Source: Chelativorans sp. YIM 93263
GTDB lineage: Bacteria > Pseudomonadota > Alphaproteobacteria > Rhizobiales > Rhizobiaceae
Length of the DNA stretch: 64,000 nucleotides
Direction of reading: 5' to 3'
Assembly: GCF_028767125.1 (NCBI RefSeq)
Contig: NZ_JAKCWP010000001.1
Location: 1 to 64,000, forward strand
A program made the position numbers and the translations under genes. The notes beneath the pieces are model-generated. The model saw nothing but the letters and a program-made list of their open reading frames with translations, ran no database searches and had not been told where the DNA came from. This document shows, one piece after another, positions 36,963 through 46,749 of the stretch (the stretch's first letter is position 1; each line of letters starts with the position of its first letter).

Positions 36963-37883
36963 TCAATCCACCGAGGCTCTGACGCGGGCGCTCATAGAGG
37001 CGGCTTTTCTCCCGCTGTACTCCGCCAATCCGATACCGCAGAACACGAGCACCAGCGCGATTGCATGATGCGGCTCGAAAACCTCGCCAAGAATGGCGAT
37101 GGAAAGAAGCGTCCCGAAGATCGGCACGAGATTGACGAACAATCCGGCGCGGTTCGCGCCGATCAGTTCGTTGCCCCGGATGTAGAGAACCTGCGAGAGA
37201 ATGGAGGGTCCGAGAGCCGTATAGGCGACCACGAGCCAACCTTGCGTATCCGGCAGAATCAGGCGATCGCTGGCATGCTCCCAGGCCACGAATGGCAGGG
37301 AAGCAAGAAGCGCCGACGTCGCTAGAACGGTGATCGTGCTCAGCCAGTGGACATCGGGCTTGAAGCGCAGCGCCACCGTGTAGGTTCCGTAAAAGACCAC
37401 GGCGAGTAGCATGAAAAGATCACCCGTGTTGATGTCGAGCTCGGCAAGACGCGATATGTCGCCATGGCTGGCCGTCAGGGCTATACCGATCAACGACAGG
37501 ACAAAGCCGGCCAGTTGGAGCGCGGTAGCGCGGATGCGAAACAGCAGGAAGTTGAGCGCAATAATGACCATCGGAATAGCACCCTGCTCAATGGATACAT
37601 TCACGGCGGACGTGTAATTCAGCGCCGTGTAGAAGGAGGCGTTGAAAAGCGTGAAGCCGAGCACGCCTAGAACCGCCATGAGCGGCAGGTTTTTCCGGAT
37701 GACCGGCCAGTCCCGCCGCAGGGGCCGGATCGCAAAAGGCAGTAGGATTAGGACGGCCAGAATCCAGCGCAGCGTGGTCAGCATGAAAGGCGATACGTGC
37801 CCCACGGCGAGTTTTCCCGCGACCGCGTTCCCTCCCCAGATGAGCGTTGTCAGGAAAAGGAGCACATAGACGATGTTTTGCAT
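36963..37883 (-). CDS. EamA (DMT) family transporter
   Basis: A 306-residue inner-membrane protein with about ten predicted helices in two EamA repeats (LLFLTTLIWGGNAVAGKLAVGHVSPFMLTTLRW and GDLFMLLAVVFYGTYTVALRFK starts). The family exports metabolites such as amino acids or nucleosides; the substrate is unknown. The start at 37883 is chosen because the first helix begins there. It converges with serA, a neighbour that would fit amino-acid export, but that is weak evidence. The basic C-terminus (SGRKAASMSARVR) is cytoplasmic. Confidence 0.87.
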   Translation of the reverse strand: MQNIVYVLLFLTTLIWGGNAVAGKLAVGHVSPFMLTTLRWILAVLILLPFAIRPLRRDWPVIRKNLPLMAVLGVLGFTLFNASFYTALNYTSAVNVSIEQGAIPMVIIALNFLLFRIRATALQLAGFVLSLIGIALTASHGDISRLAELDINTGDLFMLLAVVFYGTYTVALRFKPDVHWLSTITVLATSALLASLPFVAWEHASDRLILPDTQGWLVVAYTALGPSILSQVLYIRGNELIGANRAGLFVNLVPIFGTLLSIAILGEVFEPHHAIALVLVFCGIGLAEYSGRKAASMSARVRASVD

Positions 37884-38085
37884 GATCACCCCGGCTGTTT
37901 CCGCGACAGGCTTAGAGCATCGGACGGCACGGGTAAATTGAGGCAGCTGCAAGAAATGCATGACACTGCGCCTGCAAGGCAGAATCAGGGTCGCATCGCG
38001 GGCCGCAAGGTATTATAGAGCCCGGTGGTTTCTTACATGCGGCCGCGTGCTACGCGACCTCGATGCTGCCTAGAAGGACTCAGCT

Positions 38086-39384
38086 ATGGCGAATGTTGTG
38101 GTCGTCGGCTCCCAATGGGGCGACGAAGGGAAGGGCAAGATTGTCGACTGGCTGTCGGAGCGTGCCGATGTGGTGGTGCGTTTTCAGGGTGGGCATAATG
38201 CGGGCCACACGCTGGTCATCGACGGCGTCAGTTACAAGCTTTCGCTCCTGCCCTCCGGGGTCGTCCGCACCGGCAAGCTTTCGGTTATCGGCAATGGCGT
38301 TGTCTTCGACCCTCATGCCTTCGTGGCGGAACTCGACAAGCTTGCCGGCCAAGGCGTGCAGGTTACACCGGAATCGCTGAAGGTCGCGGAGAACACCGCG
38401 CTGATCCTGTCGCTCCACCGGGAGCTCGACGCCTTCCGCGAAGACGCCGCCTCCAACTCGGGCACCAAGATCGGCACGACGCGGCGCGGGATCGGCCCGG
38501 CCTATGAAGACAAGGTCGGTCGCCGGGCCATTCGCGTGATGGATCTCGCCAATATGGAGACCCTGCCTGCGAAGGTGGACCGGCTTTTGACCCACCACAA
38601 CGCCCTGCGCCGCGGCCTCGGCCACAGAGAGGTTTCGCACGCGGACATCATGGAGGAATTATCCTCCGTCGCCGGCCGCATCCTGCCCTTTGTCGATCGG
38701 GTGTGGAAGATCCTCGAGGAGGCGAGCCGCATGGGAAACCGCATCCTCTTCGAAGGTGCGCAAGGCACGATGCTCGACATCGATCACGGCACCTATCCCT
38801 TTGTCACCTCGTCCAACACGGTGGCTGGCCAGGCCGCGACCGGCTCGGGCCTGGGGCCGGGCGCGATCGACTATGTGCTTGGCATTACCAAGGCCTATAC
38901 GACCCGGGTCGGCGAAGGGCCGTTTCCCACCGAGCAGAACAACGAGATCGGCGAGCTGCTTGGCACCAAGGGCCATGAATTCGGCACCGTGACGGGGCGG
39001 CAGCGGCGCTGCGGCTGGTTCGACGCCGTGCTGGTGCGCCAGGCCGTGGTGGCGAACGGCATGAACGGCATCGCCCTGACGAAGCTCGACGTACTGGACG
39101 GGCTGGACGAGATCAAGGTCTGCACGGGCTACCGGCTCGACGGAAAGACGATCGACTACCTGCCGGCCGGACAGGGCGCGCAAGCGCGGCTCGAGCCAAT
39201 TTACGAGACCTTGGAAGGCTGGAAGGAGACGACGCGCGGCGCGCGGCGCTGGACGGACCTGCCGGCGCAGGCGGTGAAGTATGTGCGCCATATCGAGGAA
39301 CTGATCGGCGCGCCGGTAGCGCTGCTGTCGACCAGTCCCGAGCGGGAGGACGCGATTCTCGTTACCGATCCCTTCCAGGACTAA
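38086..39384 (+). CDS. purA: Adenylosuccinate synthetase
   Basis: GTP-dependent ligation of IMP and aspartate, first step from IMP to AMP. The 432-residue protein begins [23 protein letters not shown], the P-loop-like GTP site with the catalytic Asp, and contains [22 protein letters not shown], the [22 protein letters not shown] segment and the C-terminal [11 protein letters not shown]. Full length and no anomalies. It appears to be a single-gene unit. Confidence 0.99.
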   Translation: MANVVVVGSQWGDEGKGKIVDWLSERADVVVRFQGGHNAGHTLVIDGVSYKLSLLPSGVVRTGKLSVIGNGVVFDPHAFVAELDKLAGQGVQVTPESLKVAENTALILSLHRELDAFREDAASNSGTKIGTTRRGIGPAYEDKVGRRAIRVMDLANMETLPAKVDRLLTHHNALRRGLGHREVSHADIMEELSSVAGRILPFVDRVWKILEEASRMGNRILFEGAQGTMLDIDHGTYPFVTSSNTVAGQAATGSGLGPGAIDYVLGITKAYTTRVGEGPFPTEQNNEIGELLGTKGHEFGTVTGRQRRCGWFDAVLVRQAVVANGMNGIALTKLDVLDGLDEIKVCTGYRLDGKTIDYLPAGQGAQARLEPIYETLEGWKETTRGARRWTDLPAQAVKYVRHIEELIGAPVALLSTSPEREDAILVTDPFQD

Positions 39385-39519
39385 TCGCGGGCAATGGGCG
39401 CCGCGACGCTGCGGGGATTCCATTGCCTTCAGGCATGCTATAGAGTCTCCACAATTCAGCGGCAAGTGTAACCGGCGGCTGCACGGGGCTCGCGGAGATC
39501 AAAAACGGGCAATTTGGGC

Positions 39520-41058
39520 ATGGCAGACTTTGCTACGGTCTTGCGGAAGACCATTGACGGGCTGGAGGACAATACAGCCGAGACACGAGCGCGCGTTTAC
39601 CAGCGGGCGCGGGATACGATCGAGGCCAAACTCGCGGCCGCTTCTTCTCCCGAGGAGATCGTCGCCCGCCAGAAACAACTGCTTGAAGATGCTATCGCGA
39701 CGGTGGAAGCCGAGTATCAGACGCCGGCCGCTTCTCCACCTATGGAAGACGATCTCGACAGCTTCTTCAAATCCCTGGGGCCATCTGAGCCGCAGGCCCC
39801 CTCGCCCGACGATAGTGAGCCACAGATTGAGACCGGGCCCGCTGACGAAAATTCGCCGCCGGAGACCGGCGAGTCGGCCTGGGCCGAAGACGCTCTGCCG
39901 CAGGAAGCCGACGATAGCAGCGCGACCGAGTATGACGACGGCCGGTTCGAAGAACCCTTTTTGGACGACGCCGATAAACCCGCTCGGGAAGCGGAGGCTA
40001 GCATCGCCGATGTGGAGGGACCGGATCCTGCAGAGCACGAGGCTGAAACGGAAGAAGCCGCTGCTCCGCCTCCGCCGCGACGTCGCGCCCGGCGCGGCGG
40101 TCTGGTCCTGACGCTCCTTTTTGGCCTGGTCCTCGTGGGCGCGGCAGCCTATGCCGGCTGGCATTATCGCGACGACCTGGTGAGCCTGGCCGGATTGGAC
40201 GAGTCGAGCGATGCCACCGTCGTACAAAACGACGGGAACGAAGCAGTAGATGAGCCGGAGGGTGAAACTGTCGAAGCTGCTGCAGAAGATCCCGCCGCCG
40301 CGAGCGATAATCAGCAGCAGGCAGCCTCGTCCGAGGAAAACACGAAGTTTACCCAGCGCTTGACGGAAGACGGAGAAGAGGTCGATGAAGGCCCGGCCGG
40401 CGGCGAACCCTCGCTCGGCGAAGGGACATCCATTGCCACGGCGACCCAACTCGAGGACGGCGCCCCTATCGAAAACAACGGGGAGGCACGCGGCGAAGCC
40501 CTTGCCGTCGGCCAGCGAGCGATTTTCTATGAAGAGCGGACGAGTGCTTCCGAAGGCTCCGCTCAAAGTGGCAATGTTGTTTGGTCGATCGTCGAGGAAT
40601 CCCCGGGCGACAACCTGCCACCGGAGCCCGCCATCCGGGCCGAGGCGACGATTCCCGATAAGGATCTCCAACTCAAGATGACAATCCGGCGAAATGTGGA
40701 TCAGTCTTTGCCGGCCAGCCACATTGTAGAGCTCATCTTCCTGACGTCCGACGACTTTCCGGGCGGCAGCATAGACAACGTGCTCCGCGTCGCCATGAAG
40801 CGCAGCGAGCAGGACACGGGAAGCCCTCTGCTCGGTATTCCGGCGAAGATTGCCGACGGGTTCTTCCTGGTGGCCTTGAGCGACAGCCAGGCTGATCTCG
40901 AGACGAACAGGACGCTCATGCGCCGGCAAAGCTGGCTCGACATTCCGATCGTCTACACATCCGGCCGCCGCGCCTTGGTGACGCTGGAAAAAGGCACTGC
41001 CGGCACGGAGGTCTTCGATGAGGCGATGCAGGCTTGGGCGAACGCCTCCAGCGGGTAG
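39520..41058 (+). CDS. Acidic single-pass membrane protein of unknown function
   Basis: A 512-residue protein without a domain I recognise. Residues 1-70 form a helical, coiled-coil-like head (VLRKTIDGLEDNTAETRARVYQRARDTIE); 75-185 is very acidic and Pro-rich, probably disordered; a basic stretch PPRRRARRG precedes one membrane helix (about 194-216), so the N-terminus is cytoplasmic. A second acidic linker leads to a C-terminal periplasmic domain (about 330-512) with regular strands. Similar proteins occur next to purA in rhizobia. The ATG at 39520 is preceded by an in-frame TTG only. The long open frame on the other strand is its GC shadow. Confidence 0.8.
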   Translation: MADFATVLRKTIDGLEDNTAETRARVYQRARDTIEAKLAAASSPEEIVARQKQLLEDAIATVEAEYQTPAASPPMEDDLDSFFKSLGPSEPQAPSPDDSEPQIETGPADENSPPETGESAWAEDALPQEADDSSATEYDDGRFEEPFLDDADKPAREAEASIADVEGPDPAEHEAETEEAAAPPPPRRRARRGGLVLTLLFGLVLVGAAAYAGWHYRDDLVSLAGLDESSDATVVQNDGNEAVDEPEGETVEAAAEDPAAASDNQQQAASSEENTKFTQRLTEDGEEVDEGPAGGEPSLGEGTSIATATQLEDGAPIENNGEARGEALAVGQRAIFYEERTSASEGSAQSGNVVWSIVEESPGDNLPPEPAIRAEATIPDKDLQLKMTIRRNVDQSLPASHIVELIFLTSDDFPGGSIDNVLRVAMKRSEQDTGSPLLGIPAKIADGFFLVALSDSQADLETNRTLMRRQSWLDIPIVYTSGRRALVTLEKGTAGTEVFDEAMQAWANASSG

Positions 41059-41067
41059 TGCTTCCCG

Positions 41068-41694
41068 CTAGGACGCCGCCTCAACCGGCCGGACAAACGT
41101 GATGATCGTGCCATATGGGATGAGCATGGCGAAGCCGATCAGGAGCTTCACCACCAAGTCCCCCAACGCGAGCGAAACCCAGAGCGGCACGTCGAACCCC
41201 ATGCCGAACAGAGGGACGGCGAAGGCGAGCGAACCGTCCTGACGTCCGAGCGCGGTGTCGAGGAAGGAAAAGACCCCGGCAAAAGCGACCGAGAAGAAGA
41301 GAGCAGTGTCGATCCCGGAGCCGATGATCGTCGAGATCAGCGGCGCGCGCCACCAGCGTCCCTGCCGCAGCCGGTCGAAGATCGAGACATCCAGGAGCTG
41401 AGCCATGAGAAAGGCACTTCCCGAAGCGATCGCAATACGGGGGCTGGCCAGCAAGACCGACAGGACGACCGCAATGAAAAAGCCAACCAGCACGACCCGG
41501 CGCGCCCGTTGAGGCCCGAAACGCCGGTTTGTCAGGTCATTGACAAGGAAGGCGAGAGGATAGCTGAACGCGCCCCAGGTCAGGATTTCGCCCATCCCCC
41601 AATGCTCGAAAGGGAATTGAACGAGAAAATTGGACGCGACCACCACGACCGCCATGGCGGCCGTGAAAGGCCAGACTGAAGGTGCAAAGTACAT
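41068..41694 (-). CDS. yhhQ: Queuosine precursor transporter, YhhQ/VUT family
   Basis: A 208-residue integral membrane protein with about six helices. It has the family start MAVVVVASNFLVQFP, GAFSYPLAFLVNDLTNRRFG and SGSAFLMAQLLDVSIFDRLR, and GSGIDTALFFSVAFAG. YhhQ imports preQ0 and preQ1 for the queuosine tRNA modification. It lies next to the rpmB gene on the same strand, 56 bp downstream, so read-through is possible past the GC hairpin between them. Confidence 0.9.
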   Translation of the reverse strand: MYFAPSVWPFTAAMAVVVVASNFLVQFPFEHWGMGEILTWGAFSYPLAFLVNDLTNRRFGPQRARRVVLVGFFIAVVLSVLLASPRIAIASGSAFLMAQLLDVSIFDRLRQGRWWRAPLISTIIGSGIDTALFFSVAFAGVFSFLDTALGRQDGSLAFAVPLFGMGFDVPLWVSLALGDLVVKLLIGFAMLIPYGTIITFVRPVEAAS

Positions 41695-41721
41695 TTTTTT
41701 ATCCTGGGTGATGGAACCAGC

Positions 41722-41740
41722 GGGCCGGCAAAGCCGGCCC
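41722..41740 (-). terminator. GC hairpin downstream of rpmB
   Basis: GGGCCGGC and GCCGGCCC form an 8-bp stem with a 3-nt loop, 10 bp after the rpmB stop. Only two Ts follow. Confidence 0.5.
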
Positions 41741-41750
41741 CCTCGGCAGA

Positions 41751-42047
41751 TCAGGCTTCAGCCTGCTCCGTCAGCTTCTTGGCGACCTGCTTTTTCAGAA
41801 GGCGCGCACGCTGGGAAAGATCGTTCGATTTTGCCTTGACCAGAAAAGCATCGAGCCCGCCACGATGCTCTACCGTGCGCAGAGCGTTGGCCGAAACGCG
41901 AAGGCGAACCTTTTGGTCCAACGCTTCGGACATGAGCGTGACTTCGCAAAGATTGGGCAGGAAGCGACGCCTGCTTTTATTGTTGGCGTGGCTTACATTG
42001 TTGCCGCTCATAACGGCCTTACCGGTCAGTTCACATTTGCGGGACAT
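41751..42047 (-). CDS. rpmB: 50S ribosomal protein L28
   Basis: A 98-residue L28. It begins [32 protein letters not shown] and has the [22 protein letters not shown] core. The single Cys in the N-terminal loop suggests the zinc-free C-minus form. I placed the start at 42047, with AAGGTAAG upstream. It is transcribed away from the DUF3108 gene across a 254-bp shared region. Confidence 0.98.
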   Translation of the reverse strand: MSRKCELTGKAVMSGNNVSHANNKSRRRFLPNLCEVTLMSEALDQKVRLRVSANALRTVEHRGGLDAFLVKAKSNDLSQRARLLKKQVAKKLTEQAEA

Positions 42048-42301
42048 TTTTCTTACCTTATCTTTCGGACCGCAATATCGCCAACCGCATCCGTATGAAC
42101 GGCGCACGATACGATCAGGCGGCCTCGTGGAGATCGCCGCTCACATAAAGGCATTTCTCCCGTTGGTCAAGGTTCACCGGCGATACGCCGCCGAACGCCT
42201 TCCGGCCGGCTTGCTGCACGTTGCAAACCTTAACATTTCATATATTCGCCAGATTGGCCCGTTTACATTGTGCCCAGGAAAGCACCGAAAGGGCGAACAC
42301 C

Positions 42302-43051
42302 ATGCGCCGCGCCTTAATTACCGCCATCGCGGCAATCGCCTTCGCGGAACCCGCTTCAGCAGCCCAGGAAGTCCAGCGCGTGCGCTACGACATCTCGCTT
42401 TACGGGCTCCAGATAGGCCGCGCGATTTTTGAAAGCCATTTTGAAGGCCCGGGTTTTGCGGTGGCCGGCCGCTTCGAGAGCGCCGGTCTCGCCCGCGTTT
42501 TTGATCGCACCAACGGCACCGTCACGGCGAATGGATGGCTGAACGAAAACGAAAGCCGGCCCAATCAATACACGCTCGAATACACCAGCGGAGACGAGCG
42601 CACGAAGGCCACGATCCGTTTTGCCGATGGTGCAGTGAACGAGGCGGAGTACAAACCGGAGCCGAAGAAGCGGGATGACTGGGTGCCGGTCGAGCGCGAA
42701 CACCTTTCCCGCGTGGCAGACCCCGTAACGGCCCTGCTGCTACCCGCCGAACGCGAGGCAGACGTGTGCCGCCGCACGATCAGAGTCTATGATGGCAGCA
42801 TACGGGCCGATCTCGAACTTGAGCCGGCACAGGGCGACGAGAACTTCCGCGATGCTTCCGTCACCTGCCGGGCCCGTTTCGTTCCGGTATCGGGCTATCG
42901 GAAGGGGCATTCCTCGATCGCCTACCTGCGCGACCGCTCGCGCATTCTCATCGGTTTCGAGCCCGTGCAAGGCCGCGGAGTTTATTCGCTCGCCCGCGCA
43001 AGCATTGCCACAAAGATCGGAACAGTGCACATCAGGGGACATCGCATGTAA
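42302..43051 (+). CDS. DUF3108 exported protein
   Basis: A 249-residue periplasmic protein with a signal peptide (residues 1-19, SAA). The DUF3108 domain has VRYDISLYGLQIGRAIFESHFEG, GNGTV-like NGTVTANGWLNE and the SYGSTDERTK-like TSGDERTKATIRF, with Cys residues in VCRRTIRVYDGS and SVTCRARF that could form a disulfide. Function is not established; many homologues sit near rpmB in rhizobia. The start at 42302 begins the signal peptide. TTGCAA with TATATT upstream may be part of its promoter. Confidence 0.82.
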   Translation: MRRALITAIAAIAFAEPASAAQEVQRVRYDISLYGLQIGRAIFESHFEGPGFAVAGRFESAGLARVFDRTNGTVTANGWLNENESRPNQYTLEYTSGDERTKATIRFADGAVNEAEYKPEPKKRDDWVPVEREHLSRVADPVTALLLPAEREADVCRRTIRVYDGSIRADLELEPAQGDENFRDASVTCRARFVPVSGYRKGHSSIAYLRDRSRILIGFEPVQGRGVYSLARASIATKIGTVHIRGHRM

Positions 43052-43071
43052 CGGGAATCAGCGGAAAGCAA

Positions 43072-43965
43072 ATGGCACGCGCGACCTTGATCGGCTTTTC
43101 TGCCGTAGCCATGTGGGCGCTTCTGGCCCTCTTCACCGATGCCTCCGGAAACGTGCCGCCCTTCCAGCTTTCCGCCATTGCCTTTACGATCGGCACCCTG
43201 GTGGGCTTGGCTGCTCGGCTTGTGACTCCCACCCGCTCCAGAAAACCAGTACCGCTGATGGCTTGGGTCGTGGGCATTATCGGCCTTTTCGGCTATCACC
43301 TCCTTTATTTCACCGCGCTGCGCAACGCGCCGGCGGTGGAGGCGAGTTTGATTGCCTATCTCTGGCCGCTGCTAATCGTGCTCGGCTCGGCCCTGATGCC
43401 GGGTGAGAAGCTCGGCTGGCACCACGTGGCAGGTGCGCTGTGCGGCCTGGCCGGCACCTTTCTCATCATTTCCAAGGGCGGTGGCCTCAGCTTCGACGGC
43501 CGCTACACACTGGGATACGTCTCGGCGGGCGGATGCGCCCTCTTCTGGTCCAGCTATTCCCTGCTGTCACGCCGCTTCCAGGCCGTCCCGACCAGCACCG
43601 TTACATGGTTCTGTGCCGCGGCGGCGCTTCTCTCAGCCCTGTGCCATCTGGCCCTTGAACAGACCGTCTGGCCCGCAAACGCGGGCGAATGGATTGCCAT
43701 TCTCGGCCTCGGCCTCTTCCCCGTCGGCGCAGCGTTCTATGTTTGGGATTATGGAGTAAAGCACGGCAACATTCAGGTCCTTGGAGCGGCGAGCTATGCA
43801 GCGCCGCTGCTGTCCACCCTGATCCTCATTGCCGCGGGACGGGCAGAGCCGACGACGAACATTCTCGCCGCGTGCATCCTGATCACCGGCGGCGCTGCGC
43901 TCGCCGCGAAAAACATGCTGCGCCGGCAAAAGCCACCGGCCGTGTCCGGCGACGCCGCCGCCTGA
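43072..43965 (+). CDS. EamA (DMT) family transporter, YddG-like
   Basis: A 297-residue ten-helix membrane protein with two EamA repeats (ATLIGFSAVAMWALLALFTDASG and GRYTLGYVSAGGCALFWSSYSLLSRRF). The pattern resembles aromatic amino-acid exporters of the YddG class, but substrate assignment is uncertain. It starts 20 bp after the DUF3108 gene and may be cotranscribed. It converges with gloB, with 10 bp between the two stops. Confidence 0.85.
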   Translation: MARATLIGFSAVAMWALLALFTDASGNVPPFQLSAIAFTIGTLVGLAARLVTPTRSRKPVPLMAWVVGIIGLFGYHLLYFTALRNAPAVEASLIAYLWPLLIVLGSALMPGEKLGWHHVAGALCGLAGTFLIISKGGGLSFDGRYTLGYVSAGGCALFWSSYSLLSRRFQAVPTSTVTWFCAAAALLSALCHLALEQTVWPANAGEWIAILGLGLFPVGAAFYVWDYGVKHGNIQVLGAASYAAPLLSTLILIAAGRAEPTTNILAACILITGGAALAAKNMLRRQKPPAVSGDAAA

Positions 43966-43975
43966 CCGGCAACCG

Positions 43976-44743
43976 TCAGGCCAAATCCTTGCGCTTGCGG
44001 ATTTCTGCAAAGACCGCCTGGTCCGACGCATCCTCCATGCCGAGATTGCCGCGGATCACCGGGTCATGCCAGCGCAGGAAGGGATTGGTGGCCATCTCGT
44101 CGGCCAAGGTCGTGGGGAGTGTCGGCCTGCCCTCACTGCGCAGACCGTCGATCCTCGCTGCCCTTTCCTTGAGCGCCGAGTTGGTTGGATCGATGGTCAG
44201 GGCGAATCGCGCGTTGGCCTGCGTGTATTCGTGTCCGCAATAGATGACCGTCTCCAGCGGCAGTGCCGCGAGCTTTTTCAAGGACTCGAGCATCACCGGC
44301 GGTTTGCATTCGAAAAGGCGCCCACAGCCGAGCGCAAAGAGCGTGTCGGCAGTAAAGGCGATACCCGACTGGGGGAAGTGATATGAAATATGGCCGACCG
44401 TATGGCCGGGTGTCTCGATCACGCGGCCTTCCTGTCGACCGATACGGACCGTATCGCCCTCCTTGAGAGTGCGATCGATGCCTGGAATTTTGTCAGCCTC
44501 CTTTTCGGGACCGAAGATCGTCAGGCCAAAGCGTTTCTTCAGCGCCAGATTGGCCTCCACATGATCGCCGTGTCGATGCGTCGTCAGGATCGCCGCGGGA
44601 GTCCAGCCCGTTCGTTCGATCGCCTCCAGAATGGGCCGTTCCTCCGGGGCGTCGATCAGAGCCACTTCGCCGGTCTCCGTATCGCGGGCGAGAACGCCGA
44701 AATTGTCGTTCCGGCACATGAACTGTTCGATTTCCAGCGGCAT
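43976..44743 (-). CDS. gloB: Hydroxyacylglutathione hydrolase (glyoxalase II)
   Basis: A 255-residue metallo-beta-lactamase fold enzyme that hydrolyses S-lactoylglutathione to lactate and glutathione, completing methylglyoxal detoxification. The metal motif is THRHGDHVEAN, with GHTVGHISYHF, the bridging Asp in FTADTLFALGCGRLFE and YCGHEYT and the C-terminal ALKERAARID region that binds glutathione, plus PTTLADEMATNPFLR. Length is typical. It diverges from the methyltransferase gene, an arrangement conserved in rhizobia. Confidence 0.96.
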   Translation of the reverse strand: MPLEIEQFMCRNDNFGVLARDTETGEVALIDAPEERPILEAIERTGWTPAAILTTHRHGDHVEANLALKKRFGLTIFGPEKEADKIPGIDRTLKEGDTVRIGRQEGRVIETPGHTVGHISYHFPQSGIAFTADTLFALGCGRLFECKPPVMLESLKKLAALPLETVIYCGHEYTQANARFALTIDPTNSALKERAARIDGLRSEGRPTLPTTLADEMATNPFLRWHDPVIRGNLGMEDASDQAVFAEIRKRKDLA

Positions 44744-44849
44744 TCACAACCTCCAATGCAAGCACATGCAACGATAGGACCGACAATGCACTTTGTCACC
44801 GGGCATTTGCCGTCTTGCAGTTAGCAGAAACCACGCCTACCGTTTCGCT

Positions 44850-45623
44850 ATGAACGCGGACATCGTCGACTTCAGAAGCTTTTATGCCAGCCTTCTGGGC
44901 CGCCTGGCGGAGCGGTCTATCGCCATGGCCCTCTCCTCGCTCTGGACCAAGCTTCCGCAGGAGCGTCTGGTGGGCTTCGGTTATGCCGTTCCCTGGCTTG
45001 AACGCTTCGGTGCCGATGCCGAAAGGGTGTTCGCTTTCATGCCGGCGCGCCAGGGTGCGGTGCGCTGGCCGGTGGGCAAGCCTTCCGCGACGGCACTCGT
45101 GATGGAAGACGAGCTGCCGCTGCCGGATTCGTCGGTAGACCGCGTGCTTCTGGTTCACGCATTGGAGCATGCGGAAAATCCCGATCAGATGCTGCTTGAA
45201 ATCTGGCGCGTCCTGGCACCCGGCGGGCGGCTCGTCCTCGTCGTGCCCAATCGGCGCGGCCTGTGGGCGCGTTTCGAGCACACGCCCTTCGGGACCGGGC
45301 GCCCGTACTCCCGCTCGCAGCTGACCGAGCTTCTGCGCAGCGCTAACTTCACGCCGGGAGCCTGGGCGGATTCGCTGCATTTTCCGCCGGCGCGACGACG
45401 CTGGATCATGCGATTCCACAATTTTCTGGAAAGCGGCGGTCGCCGCTTCTGGCCGCTTTTCGCCGGTGTTCTGGTCGTCGAGGCGGAAAAGCGGTTGCAA
45501 CAGGGGATACCCGCGCTTGCCCGCCGGTCCCGGCGCGTTCTCGTGCCGGCACTCGCCCCGCAGGGTGCGACGAGGCTGGGGCGTAGCTGTCATCTTGGAG
45601 AAGGGGAGTGTCATGTGGCATGA
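44850..45623 (+). CDS. SAM-dependent methyltransferase
   Basis: A 257-residue class I methyltransferase of the methyltransf_11 type. The middle has LPLPDSSVDRVLLVHALEHAENPDQMLLEIWRVLAPGGRLVLVVPNRRGLWARFEHTPFG, where the Asp-rich strand and HALEHAENP define the SAM site, while the first GxGxG motif is degenerate. The substrate is unknown. I chose the ATG at 44850; upstream codons have no similarity. It is divergent to gloB and its 3' end overlaps the next gene by 11 bp, so the two are translationally coupled. Confidence 0.86.
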   Translation: MNADIVDFRSFYASLLGRLAERSIAMALSSLWTKLPQERLVGFGYAVPWLERFGADAERVFAFMPARQGAVRWPVGKPSATALVMEDELPLPDSSVDRVLLVHALEHAENPDQMLLEIWRVLAPGGRLVLVVPNRRGLWARFEHTPFGTGRPYSRSQLTELLRSANFTPGAWADSLHFPPARRRWIMRFHNFLESGGRRFWPLFAGVLVVEAEKRLQQGIPALARRSRRVLVPALAPQGATRLGRSCHLGEGECHVA

Positions 45624-46680
45624 TCGGCGAATACTGGACCTTTTCGACATCGAGCAGCCAATCCTGCTGGCACCGATGGCGGGCTCCGGCGGCGCGGAGC
45701 TTGCAATTGCGGTGAGCGAAGCCGGCGGGCTCGGGGCGCTGCCTTGCGCCATGCTGAGCCCCGAACAGATCCGCACGGAGGTCGGGATCATCCGCCAGCG
45801 CACCAACGGCCCGCTCAATCTTAACTTTTTCTGCCACAGGCCTCCAAAGCCGGATGCCGCGCGAGAGGAAGCCTGGCGCAACCGCCTTTCATCCTATTAT
45901 GCCGAGTACAGCATCGATTCCGGCGCCATACCCGCCGGAGTCGGGCGAAACCCTTTCAACGAGGAAACGTGCGAAATCGTCGAGGAGCAGCGTCCCGAAA
46001 TCGTCAGCTTTCACTTCGGCCTTCCCAAAGAAAGTCTTCTTGAGCGCGTCCGGGCAACCGGCGCGAAGGTGATCGCCTCCGCGACGACCGTTGCCGAAGC
46101 GCGCTGGCTGGCCGAGCACGGGTGCGACGCGATCATCGCCCAAGGCGCGGAAGCGGGGGGTCACCGTGGCATTTTTCTCGAAGAGGATTTCTCCACGCAA
46201 CCCGGCACCATGGCGCTGGTGCCGCAGGTGGTGGATGCGGTCGAGGTGCCCGTGATCGCCGCCGGCGGCATTTGCGATGCGCGCGGCATCGCCGCCGCTT
46301 TCATGCTCGGCGCGGCCGCCGTTCAGATCGGCACGGCTTATCTGCAAAGCCCGGAAGCACTGACCGGGCCAGCCCACCGTGAAGCGCTGACAAACGCGCG
46401 AGACGACCGGACGGTGTTGACGAATGTTTTTACCGGCCGGCCCGCACGCGGCCTCATCAACCGGATCGTGCGCGAGGTCGGGCCGGTCAGCGCGGACGCG
46501 CCCGCGTTTCCGCTCGCCACGGCAGCGGTCATGCCCCTGCGCAAGGCGGCGGAAGGAATGGGGTCAGGCGATTTCTCGCCGCTGTGGGCCGGGCAAGCGG
46601 CTCCCTTGGCAAGACCGATGCCGGCTGCCCACCTGACGCGAGAACTGGCTGAAGAGGCTCAGGTCCTGCTCGGCAGATAA
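45613..46680 (+). CDS. Nitronate monooxygenase family flavoprotein
   Basis: A 355-residue FMN TIM-barrel enzyme of the 2-nitropropane dioxygenase class, which oxidises alkyl nitronates. Motifs: PILLAPMAGSGGAELAIAVSEAGGLGALP, the NLNFF strand, GCDAIIAQGAEAGGHRG and IAAGGICDARGIAAAFMLGAAAVQIGTAYL (FMN phosphate site). I placed the start at 45613, preceded by GGAGAAGGGGAG and within the methyltransferase 3' end. The barrel starts directly. The physiological substrate is unknown; the class protects against propionate 3-nitronate. Confidence 0.92.
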   Translation: MWHDRRILDLFDIEQPILLAPMAGSGGAELAIAVSEAGGLGALPCAMLSPEQIRTEVGIIRQRTNGPLNLNFFCHRPPKPDAAREEAWRNRLSSYYAEYSIDSGAIPAGVGRNPFNEETCEIVEEQRPEIVSFHFGLPKESLLERVRATGAKVIASATTVAEARWLAEHGCDAIIAQGAEAGGHRGIFLEEDFSTQPGTMALVPQVVDAVEVPVIAAGGICDARGIAAAFMLGAAAVQIGTAYLQSPEALTGPAHREALTNARDDRTVLTNVFTGRPARGLINRIVREVGPVSADAPAFPLATAAVMPLRKAAEGMGSGDFSPLWAGQAAPLARPMPAAHLTRELAEEAQVLLGR

Positions 46681-46695
46681 TGCCTGTTCGGCCTG

Positions 46696-46717
46696 TTGAC
46701 ATTGACGCTAGTGTCAA
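46696..46717 (+). promoter_or_regulatory. MerR-type operator-promoter
   Basis: A 22-bp near-palindrome with arms TTGACA and TGTCAA separated by ten bases. The first arm is a perfect -35. The regulator remnant starts 33 bp downstream. Dyads across the -35/-10 spacer of their own promoters are typical of MerR-family autoregulation. Confidence 0.5.
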
Positions 46718-46749
46718 CCCGCTAGAAGCGCGTTCGAAAGGGATGCACG

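Noticed and set aside
39499-40929. Minus-strand open frame of 476 codons
   Set aside because: The plus-strand frame has a coherent topology and codon use; the minus frame is a random Arg/Gly/Phe-rich read.
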